Part shown: in pieces, positions 57,104 to 64,000 of the stretch
Layout: every line of letters begins with the position of its first letter
Position numbering within the stretch: the stretch's first letter is position 1
Source: CAZKNJ01 sp964554185
GTDB lineage: Bacteria; 4484-113
DNA: 64,000 bases
Direction of reading: 5' to 3'
Assembly: GCA_964554185.1 (NCBI GenBank)
Contig: CAZKNJ010000003.1
Location: forward strand, 16,236-80,235
Translations under genes and position numbers: made by a program
The notes under the pieces: generated by a model
Database searches by the model: none
Told to the model about the DNA's origin: nothing
Seen by the model: only the letters and a program-made list of their open reading frames with translations

Positions 57104-59773
57104 TCACTTTATTATGAAGAAAGCGCCCTGGCCGGGCGTGAAGTACTTGGCAAACACGCGCTGGACATCCGCCAGCGTGACGCCTTCCAGAGCACGGTCA
57201 AAGCTCTCGTCGTCCATCCCGTACAACTCAGCCTTAGCGGCGAAAAACGCCTGGTTCTTGCGGGTGATGCGCCGCATGGAGCGACGCCCGAGATAGCTGT
57301 TAATCTGCCGCTCCAGCGCCTCCTTGCTGAATGTGGCGGGATCTATCGCGCCCAGCGTTTGCACGATCAGCTCTTTGGCCTGTGGCACGTTCTCCGCGCC
57401 GGTGCCCATGTACAGAGTGAACCACCCGGCCGGGCCGAAGCTGTCAAAGCCCGCGCCGATGGAGTAGGCCAGCCCGTGCTCCTCGCGGATAACGAACGCG
57501 GCCTTGTCGCTGATGAGCCCGCCAAGCAGCTGCACCGCCGCCTCGTCCGTCGGGTCGTACCCGTCAAAGGTGAAGGCGAAGTAGATGGCCGCCTGTGGCG
57601 ATCCTTCGCCACCTTCAAATCCCTCTAACGGCTGCAACGACGGCATCGGCGCTTCCACCGCCGGTCCGGCTGGCAGGCCGCCGAACAGCTTCCTCAACGC
57701 GGCCTCGGCTTCACCTGCCGGCGCGGATGTGACGACGCTCAGAATCATGTTTCCGCCCGCTGCATACTTGCGGGCGAAGGCGGTAAGGTCATCCACGCTG
57801 ACGCGCTGCGACTCCGGCATCATGCCCTCAACCGGCTTCGCCAGCGGATGGTCGCCGAACATCGCCGTCTGCATCAGCTGTCCGGCCCGTGCCCGCGGGC
57901 TTCCGGCCTTCATTCCCTGCACCATCGCCAGCGACTGCTTGGCTTCCGCCAACGCGTCTTCAGTGAGCTTGGGATCATTCAGTAAGCGCGCCAGCAGCGT
58001 GAGGTTATCCCGCCAGTGCGCATCCAGCCCCTCCAGCTTGATGAAGCTGTAGCGGTTGGACAGGTAGATGTCGTCCATCGGGATGAAGGGATTGTCCACG
58101 AAGTCGGCGCTCAGCCCCAGCCGCGACATCTCCTCGTTAAACGCGTCTTCGGTAATGCCGGCCGGCCCCTGCGACAGCACCCGTTGCCAGAGTTCGGTGA
58201 TACCGCACTGGCCCGCCGGCTCGGCGAAACTGCGGTTGCGGAACAGCACCGCGCCGCCGAAGACCTCGCTGCGCGGATCCGAGCGCAGAAGAACGGTCAG
58301 CCCATTGTCCAGCGTGAACCGCTTGGCGGTCATGCCGCCGCGCCGACTGCCAACTGCATCGGGGTAGGGCAGGGCAATCATGGTGATGAGCCCGCTGCCG
58401 CCCAGTAGCTTCATTCCTTCTTGCTGTACGTCCTCGGCCGTTACCTTTGATATCTCCTCGTCAAAGTCGCGCGCCAGGGCCCACTTGCCCTGGGCGATGA
58501 GGTAGGACTTGAACATCCCGTAGTACAGGAAATTGTCGTATTGTTTCAGCTCATCGGCGATGAGCTCCTGGCGCTTGCGCGCCAGCCAGTCGGCGTCCGG
58601 CGGCAGCGCCACCGCGTCGGCCAGTAGCTGCGGCAGTTTGCCCGCGAGCTTCCGCGCATCTTTCTCATTCTCCGCCATGAAGCTGCCGGTAACATAGCCG
58701 CCCTCCAGGTATGATTCCTCGTCGAGCGTAATATCTACCTTCGCGCCTGCCGCGGCTTCCAGGCCCGCTTCCAGCCGCTCTTCCAGCAGCGGTAGCAGCA
58801 GCATCCGCGTGATGTACCTGTTGGGTTGAGAACGCGTGTAGCTGGTTTCTAGCTTCGTCGTGCCGGGCTGTCCTGCGCCCGTGGGCGAGTGATATGCTAT
58901 CGTCCAGTCCGACGGGCCGCTAGCCAGCATGGCGAACGGTGATTTCGCCCGCTCCAGCGGAATCGCGAACCGCACGCTCGGCTGCACGCCCTCGAAGTAG
59001 TTCACCCGCAGCCCGTAGCTCGGCGGCGTCAACTGCGCCGTTACCGCTGGGACTTCCTGCGGCGCTGCGCCGCCATACTGCTGCTGCACCAGATTCAGCA
59101 TCTGCTTCGGCTGGAAGTCGCCGATGAGCAGCAGCGTGGTGCTGTTGGGCGCGTAGTGATGGTGGTAGTAGTCCACGACCTTCTCGCGGGTGATTGAGGC
59201 AATCACCGACTTCGGTCCCAGTGTCGTCATCTCGTAGGGCGTGCCGGCCCACAGCAGCCGGTCCCAGGCATCGCCCACCGCCTCGCCCGAATCGGACAGC
59301 CCCTGGTTGATCTCCTCAATGACGATGCCGCGCTCCTTTTCCAGTTTCTCCGGCGGAAGCGTGGAGTGCAGAATCATATCCGCCTGCACGGCAAACGCTT
59401 CGGGGAAAGTGCGCGACGGCGCTAGCATCATGAATGCGGTGAAGTCCTTGCGGGTGAAAGCGTTGTTGTAGGCGCCCAGCTGATCAGTGCGCGCATACAA
59501 CTCCTCTTGTGTCAGCGACTCGGTGCCGTTGAACAGCATGTGCTCCAGGAAATGCGTGACGCCGTTAATGTCCGGCGTCTCGTGGCGCACGCCTGCGTCA
59601 ACCACTGCGTACGATACCGCCATCTCCGCCCGGCTATCAGGAATCATGATGACCTTCAACCCGTTGGGCAGCGTGGTCTCGAATGTCTGAGGCAGCGCAT
59701 ATGCTGCGAGGCTGAAGGCAATGGCAACGAGTGCGAACACAAGGCCGGCAAGGGCCCGATGGATGTTCGGCAT
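57104..59773 (-). CDS. M16-family zinc protease, exported, two-domain
   Basis: An N-terminal signal (about 10-27, ending A-Y-A) precedes the inverted zinc motif H-F-L-E-H (H-x-x-E-H) near residue 72-76, with the third ligand Glu downstream in V-I-E-E-I-N. The second half (about 450-889) is the inactive partner domain found in pitrilysin-like proteins. A full-length bacterial two-domain M16 is about 900 residues; this is 889. The ATG follows AGGAGA. It is the first gene of a four-gene cluster (M16, M1, HtrA, QueD-like) with spacers of 21, 24 and 17 nt. Confidence 0.92.
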   Translation of the reverse strand: MPNIHRALAGLVFALVAIAFSLAAYALPQTFETTLPNGLKVIMIPDSRAEMAVSYAVVDAGVRHETPDINGVTHFLEHMLFNGTESLTQEELYARTDQLGAYNNAFTRKDFTAFMMLAPSRTFPEAFAVQADMILHSTLPPEKLEKERGIVIEEINQGLSDSGEAVGDAWDRLLWAGTPYEMTTLGPKSVIASITREKVVDYYHHHYAPNSTTLLLIGDFQPKQMLNLVQQQYGGAAPQEVPAVTAQLTPPSYGLRVNYFEGVQPSVRFAIPLERAKSPFAMLASGPSDWTIAYHSPTGAGQPGTTKLETSYTRSQPNRYITRMLLLPLLEERLEAGLEAAAGAKVDITLDEESYLEGGYVTGSFMAENEKDARKLAGKLPQLLADAVALPPDADWLARKRQELIADELKQYDNFLYYGMFKSYLIAQGKWALARDFDEEISKVTAEDVQQEGMKLLGGSGLITMIALPYPDAVGSRRGGMTAKRFTLDNGLTVLLRSDPRSEVFGGAVLFRNRSFAEPAGQCGITELWQRVLSQGPAGITEDAFNEEMSRLGLSADFVDNPFIPMDDIYLSNRYSFIKLEGLDAHWRDNLTLLARLLNDPKLTEDALAEAKQSLAMVQGMKAGSPRARAGQLMQTAMFGDHPLAKPVEGMMPESQRVSVDDLTAFARKYAAGGNMILSVVTSAPAGEAEAALRKLFGGLPAGPAVEAPMPSLQPLEGFEGGEGSPQAAIYFAFTFDGYDPTDEAAVQLLGGLISDKAAFVIREEHGLAYSIGAGFDSFGPAGWFTLYMGTGAENVPQAKELIVQTLGAIDPATFSKEALERQINSYLGRRSMRRITRKNQAFFAAKAELYGMDDESFDRALEGVTLADVQRVFAKYFTPGQGAFFIIK

Positions 59774-59800
59774 ATGGTTCTCCTGGCAGGCGATGAGCAG

Positions 59801-59809
59801 ATTGTAGCA
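59801..59809 (-). promoter_or_regulatory. Extended -10 promoter of the protease cluster
   Basis: TGC-TACAAT on the minus strand, 27 nt before ATG 59773. Confidence 0.5.
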
Positions 59810-59835
59810 GAGCCTAACCCCCGCTCCTTAAATGC

Positions 59836-59871
59836 TACGCCCGCACGAGTGAGGATACCCGCGCGGGCGTA
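59836..59871 (-). terminator. Stem-loop after malate dehydrogenase
   Basis: A perfect 9-bp stem TACGCCCGC (59836-59844) / GCGGGCGTA (59863-59871) with an 18-nt loop, 50 nt beyond the mdh stop and before the M16 promoter. The T-run is weak. Confidence 0.55.
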
Positions 59872-59921
59872 ATATTCTTTCGCCGTCCGTCCAGTTGAAG
59901 GGACAGCTAAGAAGTGGCCCG

Positions 59922-60851
59922 TTAAGCCTTCTCGACCTCCTGGTAGGTCTTCGCCACTATTTTAGCACTTTGCCGCAGGCCGTCAAGCTCCTCTTTGGTG
60001 AACTTCATGTCGGCATAGCCTTCTATGCCGCTGTGGCCCACGATGGTGGGGAGGCTGATGCAAGTCATCTCGTTGATTCCATACGCGCCCATGGGCACGG
60101 AGGACACGGGCAGGATGCGCTTCTGGTCAAACGCGATGGCGCGGATGACTTCGGCAATGGCCACGCCAACCGCCCAGGACGCGCCGCCCTTCAGGCGGAT
60201 CATCTCCGCGCCGGTCTTGCGCGTTTTCTGGTAGACCTCCTCCAGCTGCTTCACGTTCACGCCCGTCAGGTTCTTAAACTGGATGCCCGCGTAAGAGGCA
60301 TTGCTCCAGATGGGAACCATCGAGTCGCCGTGCTCGCCGCAGAGGAACGCGGTCACGTCCCGCGGCTCCCAGTTGAAGTGCTCGGCGAGATAGCTGCGGA
60401 AGCGCACTGAGTCCACTACGTTGCCCAGCCCGATGACCCGCGTGTGGTGGAAGCCGCTACGGATGTAGGCGCGCAGAGTGAGCACATCCACCGGGTTGGA
60501 AACGATGAAGATGATGCAGTCGCGGTTGACGCGCTTGATGGTCTCAATCGCGCTGTCAATGATGCCGACGTTGATCTTGATGAGATCAAGGCGCGACTGG
60601 TCGGGCTTGCGGCGGCTGCCCGCCGGAATGATGACCACGTCGCAGCCCGCGCAGGCTTCGGCGCTGGCGCTGGTCAGCACGTCGATGCGCCCGATGACGC
60701 TGGTGCACTGCAGCAGGTCCTCGCGCTCGCCCTTCAGCAGGTCTTCCATGATGTCAATCAGCACTAGCTGGCGGCACAGCCGTTCGGTGAGCAAGTGGAA
60801 CGCCGCCGAGACGCCTACGCGTCCCGCGCCGCCGATAATGGCAATACGCAT
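59922..60851 (-). CDS. mdh: Malate dehydrogenase (LDH/MDH family)
   Basis: Interconverts malate and oxaloacetate with NAD. The Rossmann start is I-A-I-I-G-G-A-G-R-V-G. The specificity loop R-R-K-P-D-Q-S-R near residue 81 has Arg where lactate dehydrogenases have Gln, favouring malate. Catalytic Asp and Arg lie in V-V-D-S-V-R-F near 145-151, and the His is in G-E-H-G-D-S near 172. Length 309 is typical for the LDH-like MDH type. The ATG follows GGAGGGACTT. It is a single-gene unit with a terminator-like hairpin downstream. Confidence 0.92.
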   Translation of the reverse strand: MRIAIIGGAGRVGVSAAFHLLTERLCRQLVLIDIMEDLLKGEREDLLQCTSVIGRIDVLTSASAEACAGCDVVIIPAGSRRKPDQSRLDLIKINVGIIDSAIETIKRVNRDCIIFIVSNPVDVLTLRAYIRSGFHHTRVIGLGNVVDSVRFRSYLAEHFNWEPRDVTAFLCGEHGDSMVPIWSNASYAGIQFKNLTGVNVKQLEEVYQKTRKTGAEMIRLKGGASWAVGVAIAEVIRAIAFDQKRILPVSSVPMGAYGINEMTCISLPTIVGHSGIEGYADMKFTKEELDGLRQSAKIVAKTYQEVEKA

Positions 60852-60962
60852 AAGTCCCTCCTATAGCGTTGCGAAATACACTTTTCGGGCCAATGCTCCT
60901 GCGGCCCAACTTACCGTTTATCGTCAATCCCGCACAGCCGCAGCGTTACTGCCGCGCCCGTG

Positions 60963-62336
60963 CTAGAAATCAGTCTTGCCCGAGAAGTTGAAGTCCCGGA
61001 TCTTGACCATCGGCACCACTGCGCCGCCGCCGAAGAACGACGAGTTGAACCGCTGCTCGCGGGTCATCCCCTCGTTGTTCGCCAGCCCCGCCAGGATGTT
61101 CTGCGTGTACCGGAAGTTCTTCAACCCCCGCGTGATTCTACCACCCTCAATCAGGAAGGTGCCGTCGCGCGTCATGCCCGTGATGACCGTTTCCAGCGGG
61201 TTCACCACATTGGAGTAGTGGAACCGGCTCACCAGCACTCCCCGGTCAACGGACGCGATGAGCTCCTCCTTGGTCTTGTCCCCACCGGTCAGCACGAGGT
61301 TGACGGGCAGCGGCTCCTCCCACCCGACATAGTGCCCGGTAGATTTCACGTTTTCCTTCGCCGCGGTTTTCCACGAGTGCGCATAGCCTTTGGCGACCCC
61401 GTTTTCAATAAGCGCGAGCTTCTGTTTCGGCACGCCCTCAAAGTCAAACGGTAGGCCCATTGTGCGCGGGTCGCCGGCGTCGTCATAGATGGTGACCGTG
61501 TCGCCGGTGATTTTCTGGCCCATCTTGCCCGTGAGGAAGCTTTCTTTGTCGTGCACCATCTTGGCCGAAAAGCCCAGCCAGGAAAGGAACATCATCATCG
61601 TGGCGACCGCCTCCTCCTCCAGAATGACGGTGTACTTGCCCACACCGGCCTCGCCGGACGGATTGCGGCTGGCTTCGGCCTTCTCCATCGCGCGGCGGGC
61701 CGTGCCCATGATGTCCATCGCGCTGAAGTCACGCTGCGTGTCCTCGTAGTATCCGCTGCTATCGGAGCCCGTGTAGAGGATGGTGAACTTGCCCTGGGTG
61801 GTGTTGCACACCGCCTTCACACCGTGCGAGTTGACCACTCCCAGCGTCACCACCGTGTTGCTCAGCGTGCCGGCGGCCTGGTAATTGCTGCCGGCAAGAT
61901 CAAACGCCTGCTTGAGCGGTTTCGCCCGGCCTTCGGGGGTGAGCACCGCGGTGTTTTCAAAGAAGTCTATCTTGATGGGATACGCAAACTGCCCTTCGGG
62001 CAGCCCCGCCCAATCGTCATCCTCGGGGCTGAATTGCGCGAGGGTGTAGGCGTCTTCCACCGCCTTGGCCAGCCCTGCGGGTGTGACCAGGTTGCTGTTC
62101 ACCTTGGCGACCCGTTTGCCCACCGCCGCCCGCACCGTCACCGAAGCGTTGCGCTCAAAGTTGTTCTGGTGAATCTGGTTATTGGCGAAGCGCGTGAGCG
62201 CGGAGTCCATCGCATGGATGCATATTTCGGTTTCGTCGGCGCGGCTGGCCTTCACCGCTTTGGCGGACATGTCAATCACCTCTGCCGCCAGCTTCTGCGC
62301 CTTCTCGTTCGTCAGGTAGAAATCCTTGTCAGCCAT
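60963..62336 (-). CDS. tldE: TldE/PmbA, partner of the TldD metalloprotease
   Basis: TldD and TldE form a heteromeric protease that matures peptide antibiotics and degrades unfolded peptides. This subunit has the family scaffold (F-A-N-N-Q-I-H-Q-N near residue 48, G-Y-Y-E-D near 199, F-L-I-E-G-G-R-I-T-R-G near 406) and lacks the zinc motif, as TldE should. ATG 62336 follows AAGGAG, 12 nt after the tldD stop; an in-frame ATG at 62480 falls inside tldD. Length about 457 is normal. Confidence 0.9.
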   Translation of the reverse strand: MADKDFYLTNEKAQKLAAEVIDMSAKAVKASRADETEICIHAMDSALTRFANNQIHQNNFERNASVTVRAAVGKRVAKVNSNLVTPAGLAKAVEDAYTLAQFSPEDDDWAGLPEGQFAYPIKIDFFENTAVLTPEGRAKPLKQAFDLAGSNYQAAGTLSNTVVTLGVVNSHGVKAVCNTTQGKFTILYTGSDSSGYYEDTQRDFSAMDIMGTARRAMEKAEASRNPSGEAGVGKYTVILEEEAVATMMMFLSWLGFSAKMVHDKESFLTGKMGQKITGDTVTIYDDAGDPRTMGLPFDFEGVPKQKLALIENGVAKGYAHSWKTAAKENVKSTGHYVGWEEPLPVNLVLTGGDKTKEELIASVDRGVLVSRFHYSNVVNPLETVITGMTRDGTFLIEGGRITRGLKNFRYTQNILAGLANNEGMTREQRFNSSFFGGGAVVPMVKIRDFNFSGKTDF

Positions 62337-62347
62337 TGATATCTCCT

Positions 62348-63793
62348 TTAGCCCCGGATGCCGATTTGCACGTCGCGGAAACGCGATGGTGCCACCCCGT
62401 GGGCCACATGCGCGGTCTGCGATGGCTGGCCCTTGCCGCAATTGGGCGTGCCCCAGATCACCCATTCCTCGGGGCCGCATACGCGGTCCAGGCTGCCCCA
62501 GAACTTGGGCGTAATGCCGGTGTAGTTGGGATTCTTCACCATATCGCCGAGCTTCCCATCCACGATCTCCCAGCCGATCTCGGTGCCGAACTGGAAGTTA
62601 AGCCGCCGGTCGTCAATGCTCCAGCTGCGGTTGGTGGACATGAACACGCCGTCCTTGGTGTCGGCGATAAGCTCGTCCAGCGAGCCGCTGCCCGGCTCCA
62701 GGTTGATGTTGGTCATGCGGATGATGGGGATGCGGTTCCAGCCGTCGGCGCGGTTGGTGCCGTTCGAGCGGGTGTCGCCCGCGACATGCGCCGTCTCGCG
62801 GTTGGTCAAGTAGTTCAGGAAGACACCGTCCTTGATGATATCCACCCGCTGCGACTTCACGCCGTCGTCGTCGTAGCCGAAGCTGCCCAGCCCGCCTTTT
62901 AGCGTGGCGTCGGCGGTGACGTGCATGATATCGCTGCCGTACTTGAAGTTGCCCTTCTTCTCCAGGGTCGCGAAGCTCATCCCCGCATAGGCCGCCTCGC
63001 TGCCCAGCACGCGGTCAAGCTCAATCGGGTGGCCGATGCTCTCGTGTACCTGCAGCGCGAGCTGCGGGCCGTCCAGTATCAGCGTGGTCGTCTTGCTGGG
63101 GCATTCCTTCGCGCTTATAAGCTGCACCGCCTCGGTTGCGATACGCTCGGCGTTGCCCGTCAGGTCGAACGCGCGCATTACTTCATAGCCGGCGGTGTTG
63201 TACTGCCCGCGGAAGGAGTTCGGGTAGCTGCGCCGCTGCAGTTCCTTCTCGCCCACGGCCACCGCTTCAATCCCGCCGCCGCTCTCAACGATGATTTGCT
63301 CGATGTCGCTGCCCCCGGTGTTCACGAACCACTGGTGCTCGCGGAAGCAGTTGAAGAACGAGCTGGCGTTGGTGACGCCGTTCACCCGCCGCATAATCTC
63401 GTTGGTTTCGAGCAACAGCTTCAGCTTCTCCTCAATGCCCACGGCGAATGGGTCTTCAAGATGCGGCGTGATCCACTTATCCACATGCGGCGGCTCATCC
63501 ACCAGCCGCACGTCCTCGCGCTTGAGCAGAGCGGAGGCTTCGGCGATCTCCACCGCGAGCTTGGTCGCCCGCGCAACCTCGTCCGCACTCAAGTTGCGCG
63601 AGGCGGCGAAGCCCCAGCATCCCTTGTGCAGGACGCGCACGCCCAGCCCGCTGTCGGTGTTGCGCTCAAGTTCCTCAACCTTGCCGTTCTTCACGGAGAT
63701 GCCCTCCTGGGCGCGCTCGATGATGCGGATGTCCCCGTACTGGACGCCGGACGCCTGCGCAGCGTTGAGGAAACTGTCGGTTAGTTCTTTCAT
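62348..63793 (-). CDS. tldD: TldD, zinc-dependent protease subunit
   Basis: The catalytic subunit of the TldD/TldE protease. The zinc motif H-E-S-I-G-H (H-E-x3-H form) lies near residue 249-254, and G-Y-D-D-D-G and Y-L-T-N-R-E-T-A follow as in the family. Length 481 is normal. ATG 63793 follows AGGAGG with 5-nt spacing and is far better placed than the in-frame ATG at 63856, which overlaps the -10 box. It heads a two-gene operon with tldE. Confidence 0.95.
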   Translation of the reverse strand: MKELTDSFLNAAQASGVQYGDIRIIERAQEGISVKNGKVEELERNTDSGLGVRVLHKGCWGFAASRNLSADEVARATKLAVEIAEASALLKREDVRLVDEPPHVDKWITPHLEDPFAVGIEEKLKLLLETNEIMRRVNGVTNASSFFNCFREHQWFVNTGGSDIEQIIVESGGGIEAVAVGEKELQRRSYPNSFRGQYNTAGYEVMRAFDLTGNAERIATEAVQLISAKECPSKTTTLILDGPQLALQVHESIGHPIELDRVLGSEAAYAGMSFATLEKKGNFKYGSDIMHVTADATLKGGLGSFGYDDDGVKSQRVDIIKDGVFLNYLTNRETAHVAGDTRSNGTNRADGWNRIPIIRMTNINLEPGSGSLDELIADTKDGVFMSTNRSWSIDDRRLNFQFGTEIGWEIVDGKLGDMVKNPNYTGITPKFWGSLDRVCGPEEWVIWGTPNCGKGQPSQTAHVAHGVAPSRFRDVQIGIRG

Positions 63794-63854
63794 GAATGCC
63801 TCCTGGCAGTCGGCGGAAGCGAGTATGACCCCCGGCCGAAGCAATCCGTCGGCC

Positions 63855-63860
63855 ATTATA
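63855..63860 (-). promoter_or_regulatory. -10 box of tldD-tldE
   Basis: TATAAT on the minus strand, 61 nt before ATG 63793. Confidence 0.45.
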
Positions 63861-63937
63861 GCGCGTTGCGTACCGCGGTGAAAAGTGTATCTATCTCCAA
63901 GCGCCCGATTTCACACGCGGATTAGGCTGGTGAACTG

Positions 63938-64000
63938 CTATTCAGCCCAATAGAACTCACCCGGCGTGCGGCGGAAGCGCGGTTCGCGGCTTTCTTCCAT
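63938..64000 (-). CDS. C-terminal tail of a gene entering from the right edge
   Basis: On the minus strand the last 20 codons before a TAG at 63940-63938 read M-E-E-S-R-E-P-R-F-R-R-T-P-G-E-F-Y-W-A-E. The frame is open to the window edge, so this is probably the end of an upstream gene; too short to identify, and chance cannot be excluded. Confidence 0.3.
   Translation of the reverse strand: MEESREPRFRRTPGEFYWAE

Noticed and set aside
1..64000. CRISPR arrays, tRNA or rRNA genes, transposases
   Set aside because: None found on reading either strand; no regularly spaced repeats and no transposase-like ORFs.

Overview
The window looks like a chromosomal segment of an uncultured, GC-rich diderm bacterium. 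An outer-membrane LptD-like protein, many lipoproteins and several secreted proteases point to two membranes. CsaB next to a DUF5693 membrane protein, and many apparently leaderless genes behind extended -10 promoters (TGnTAgAAT type), would fit a diderm of the Terrabacteria side, such as Armatimonadota or Deinococcus relatives. That placement is inference; there is no rRNA, tRNA or insertion sequence here to fix the taxon. Genes are very tightly packed, and several convergent pairs share their stop codons.

Layout. 0-6 kb: a truncated thioredoxin-like lipoprotein, clpX, then two members of an unrecognised exported family around a Pro/Met-rich secreted protein. 6-14 kb: an Nramp transporter fused to a UspA domain, a secreted Tricorn-type protease, and an ECF-like sigma factor translationally coupled to a membrane protein of the same unrecognised family. 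14-24 kb: phoH, pgpH, a fourth family member, ubiX, a SIR2-TPR protein and a DUF885 peptidase. 24-37 kb: a low-GC PQQ-propeller/dockerin lipoprotein, a degenerate MoeA-like protein, LptD-like, then csaB-DUF5693 and a lipoprotein/LmeA group. 37-43 kb: a compact operon ribE-ribBA-NHL lipoprotein-meaB-biotin carboxylase-biotin carrier. 43-51 kb: a zinc-ribbon/CD225 protein, a DUF302 remnant, a TPR protein, a short glutaredoxin-like gene best read as a UXX-star selenoprotein, a tryptophanase-family enzyme, a cyclic 2,3-diphosphoglycerate synthase, HU, queH and a VWA-FHA protein. 51-64 kb: a structured non-coding block, a lytic transglycosylase, a Cys-rich ORF with the fifth family member, a degenerate QueD-like gene, an exported protease cluster (M16, M1, HtrA), malate dehydrogenase and tldD-tldE.

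The most novel signal is a dispersed family of five exported proteins (seven modules; called FEPWH here) at 2.4, 4.4, 12.1, 17.2 and 52.5 kb. A module has three boxes: an N-box (L-x-D-P...L-T-x-x-E-R-x-L-L), a central F-E-P-W-H-x-E-F-S-x-G-N-G-Y-I box and a C-terminal F-Y-x-R-x-Y-G-x-x-x-V-I-A-E-G box. One member has the layout of an anti-sigma factor. Another lies in a segment flanked by two copies of the end of a queD-like gene, which looks like an insertion footprint. The second striking item is the in-frame TGA at 44529-44531, which gives the U-x-x-stop ending of UXX-star selenoproteins.
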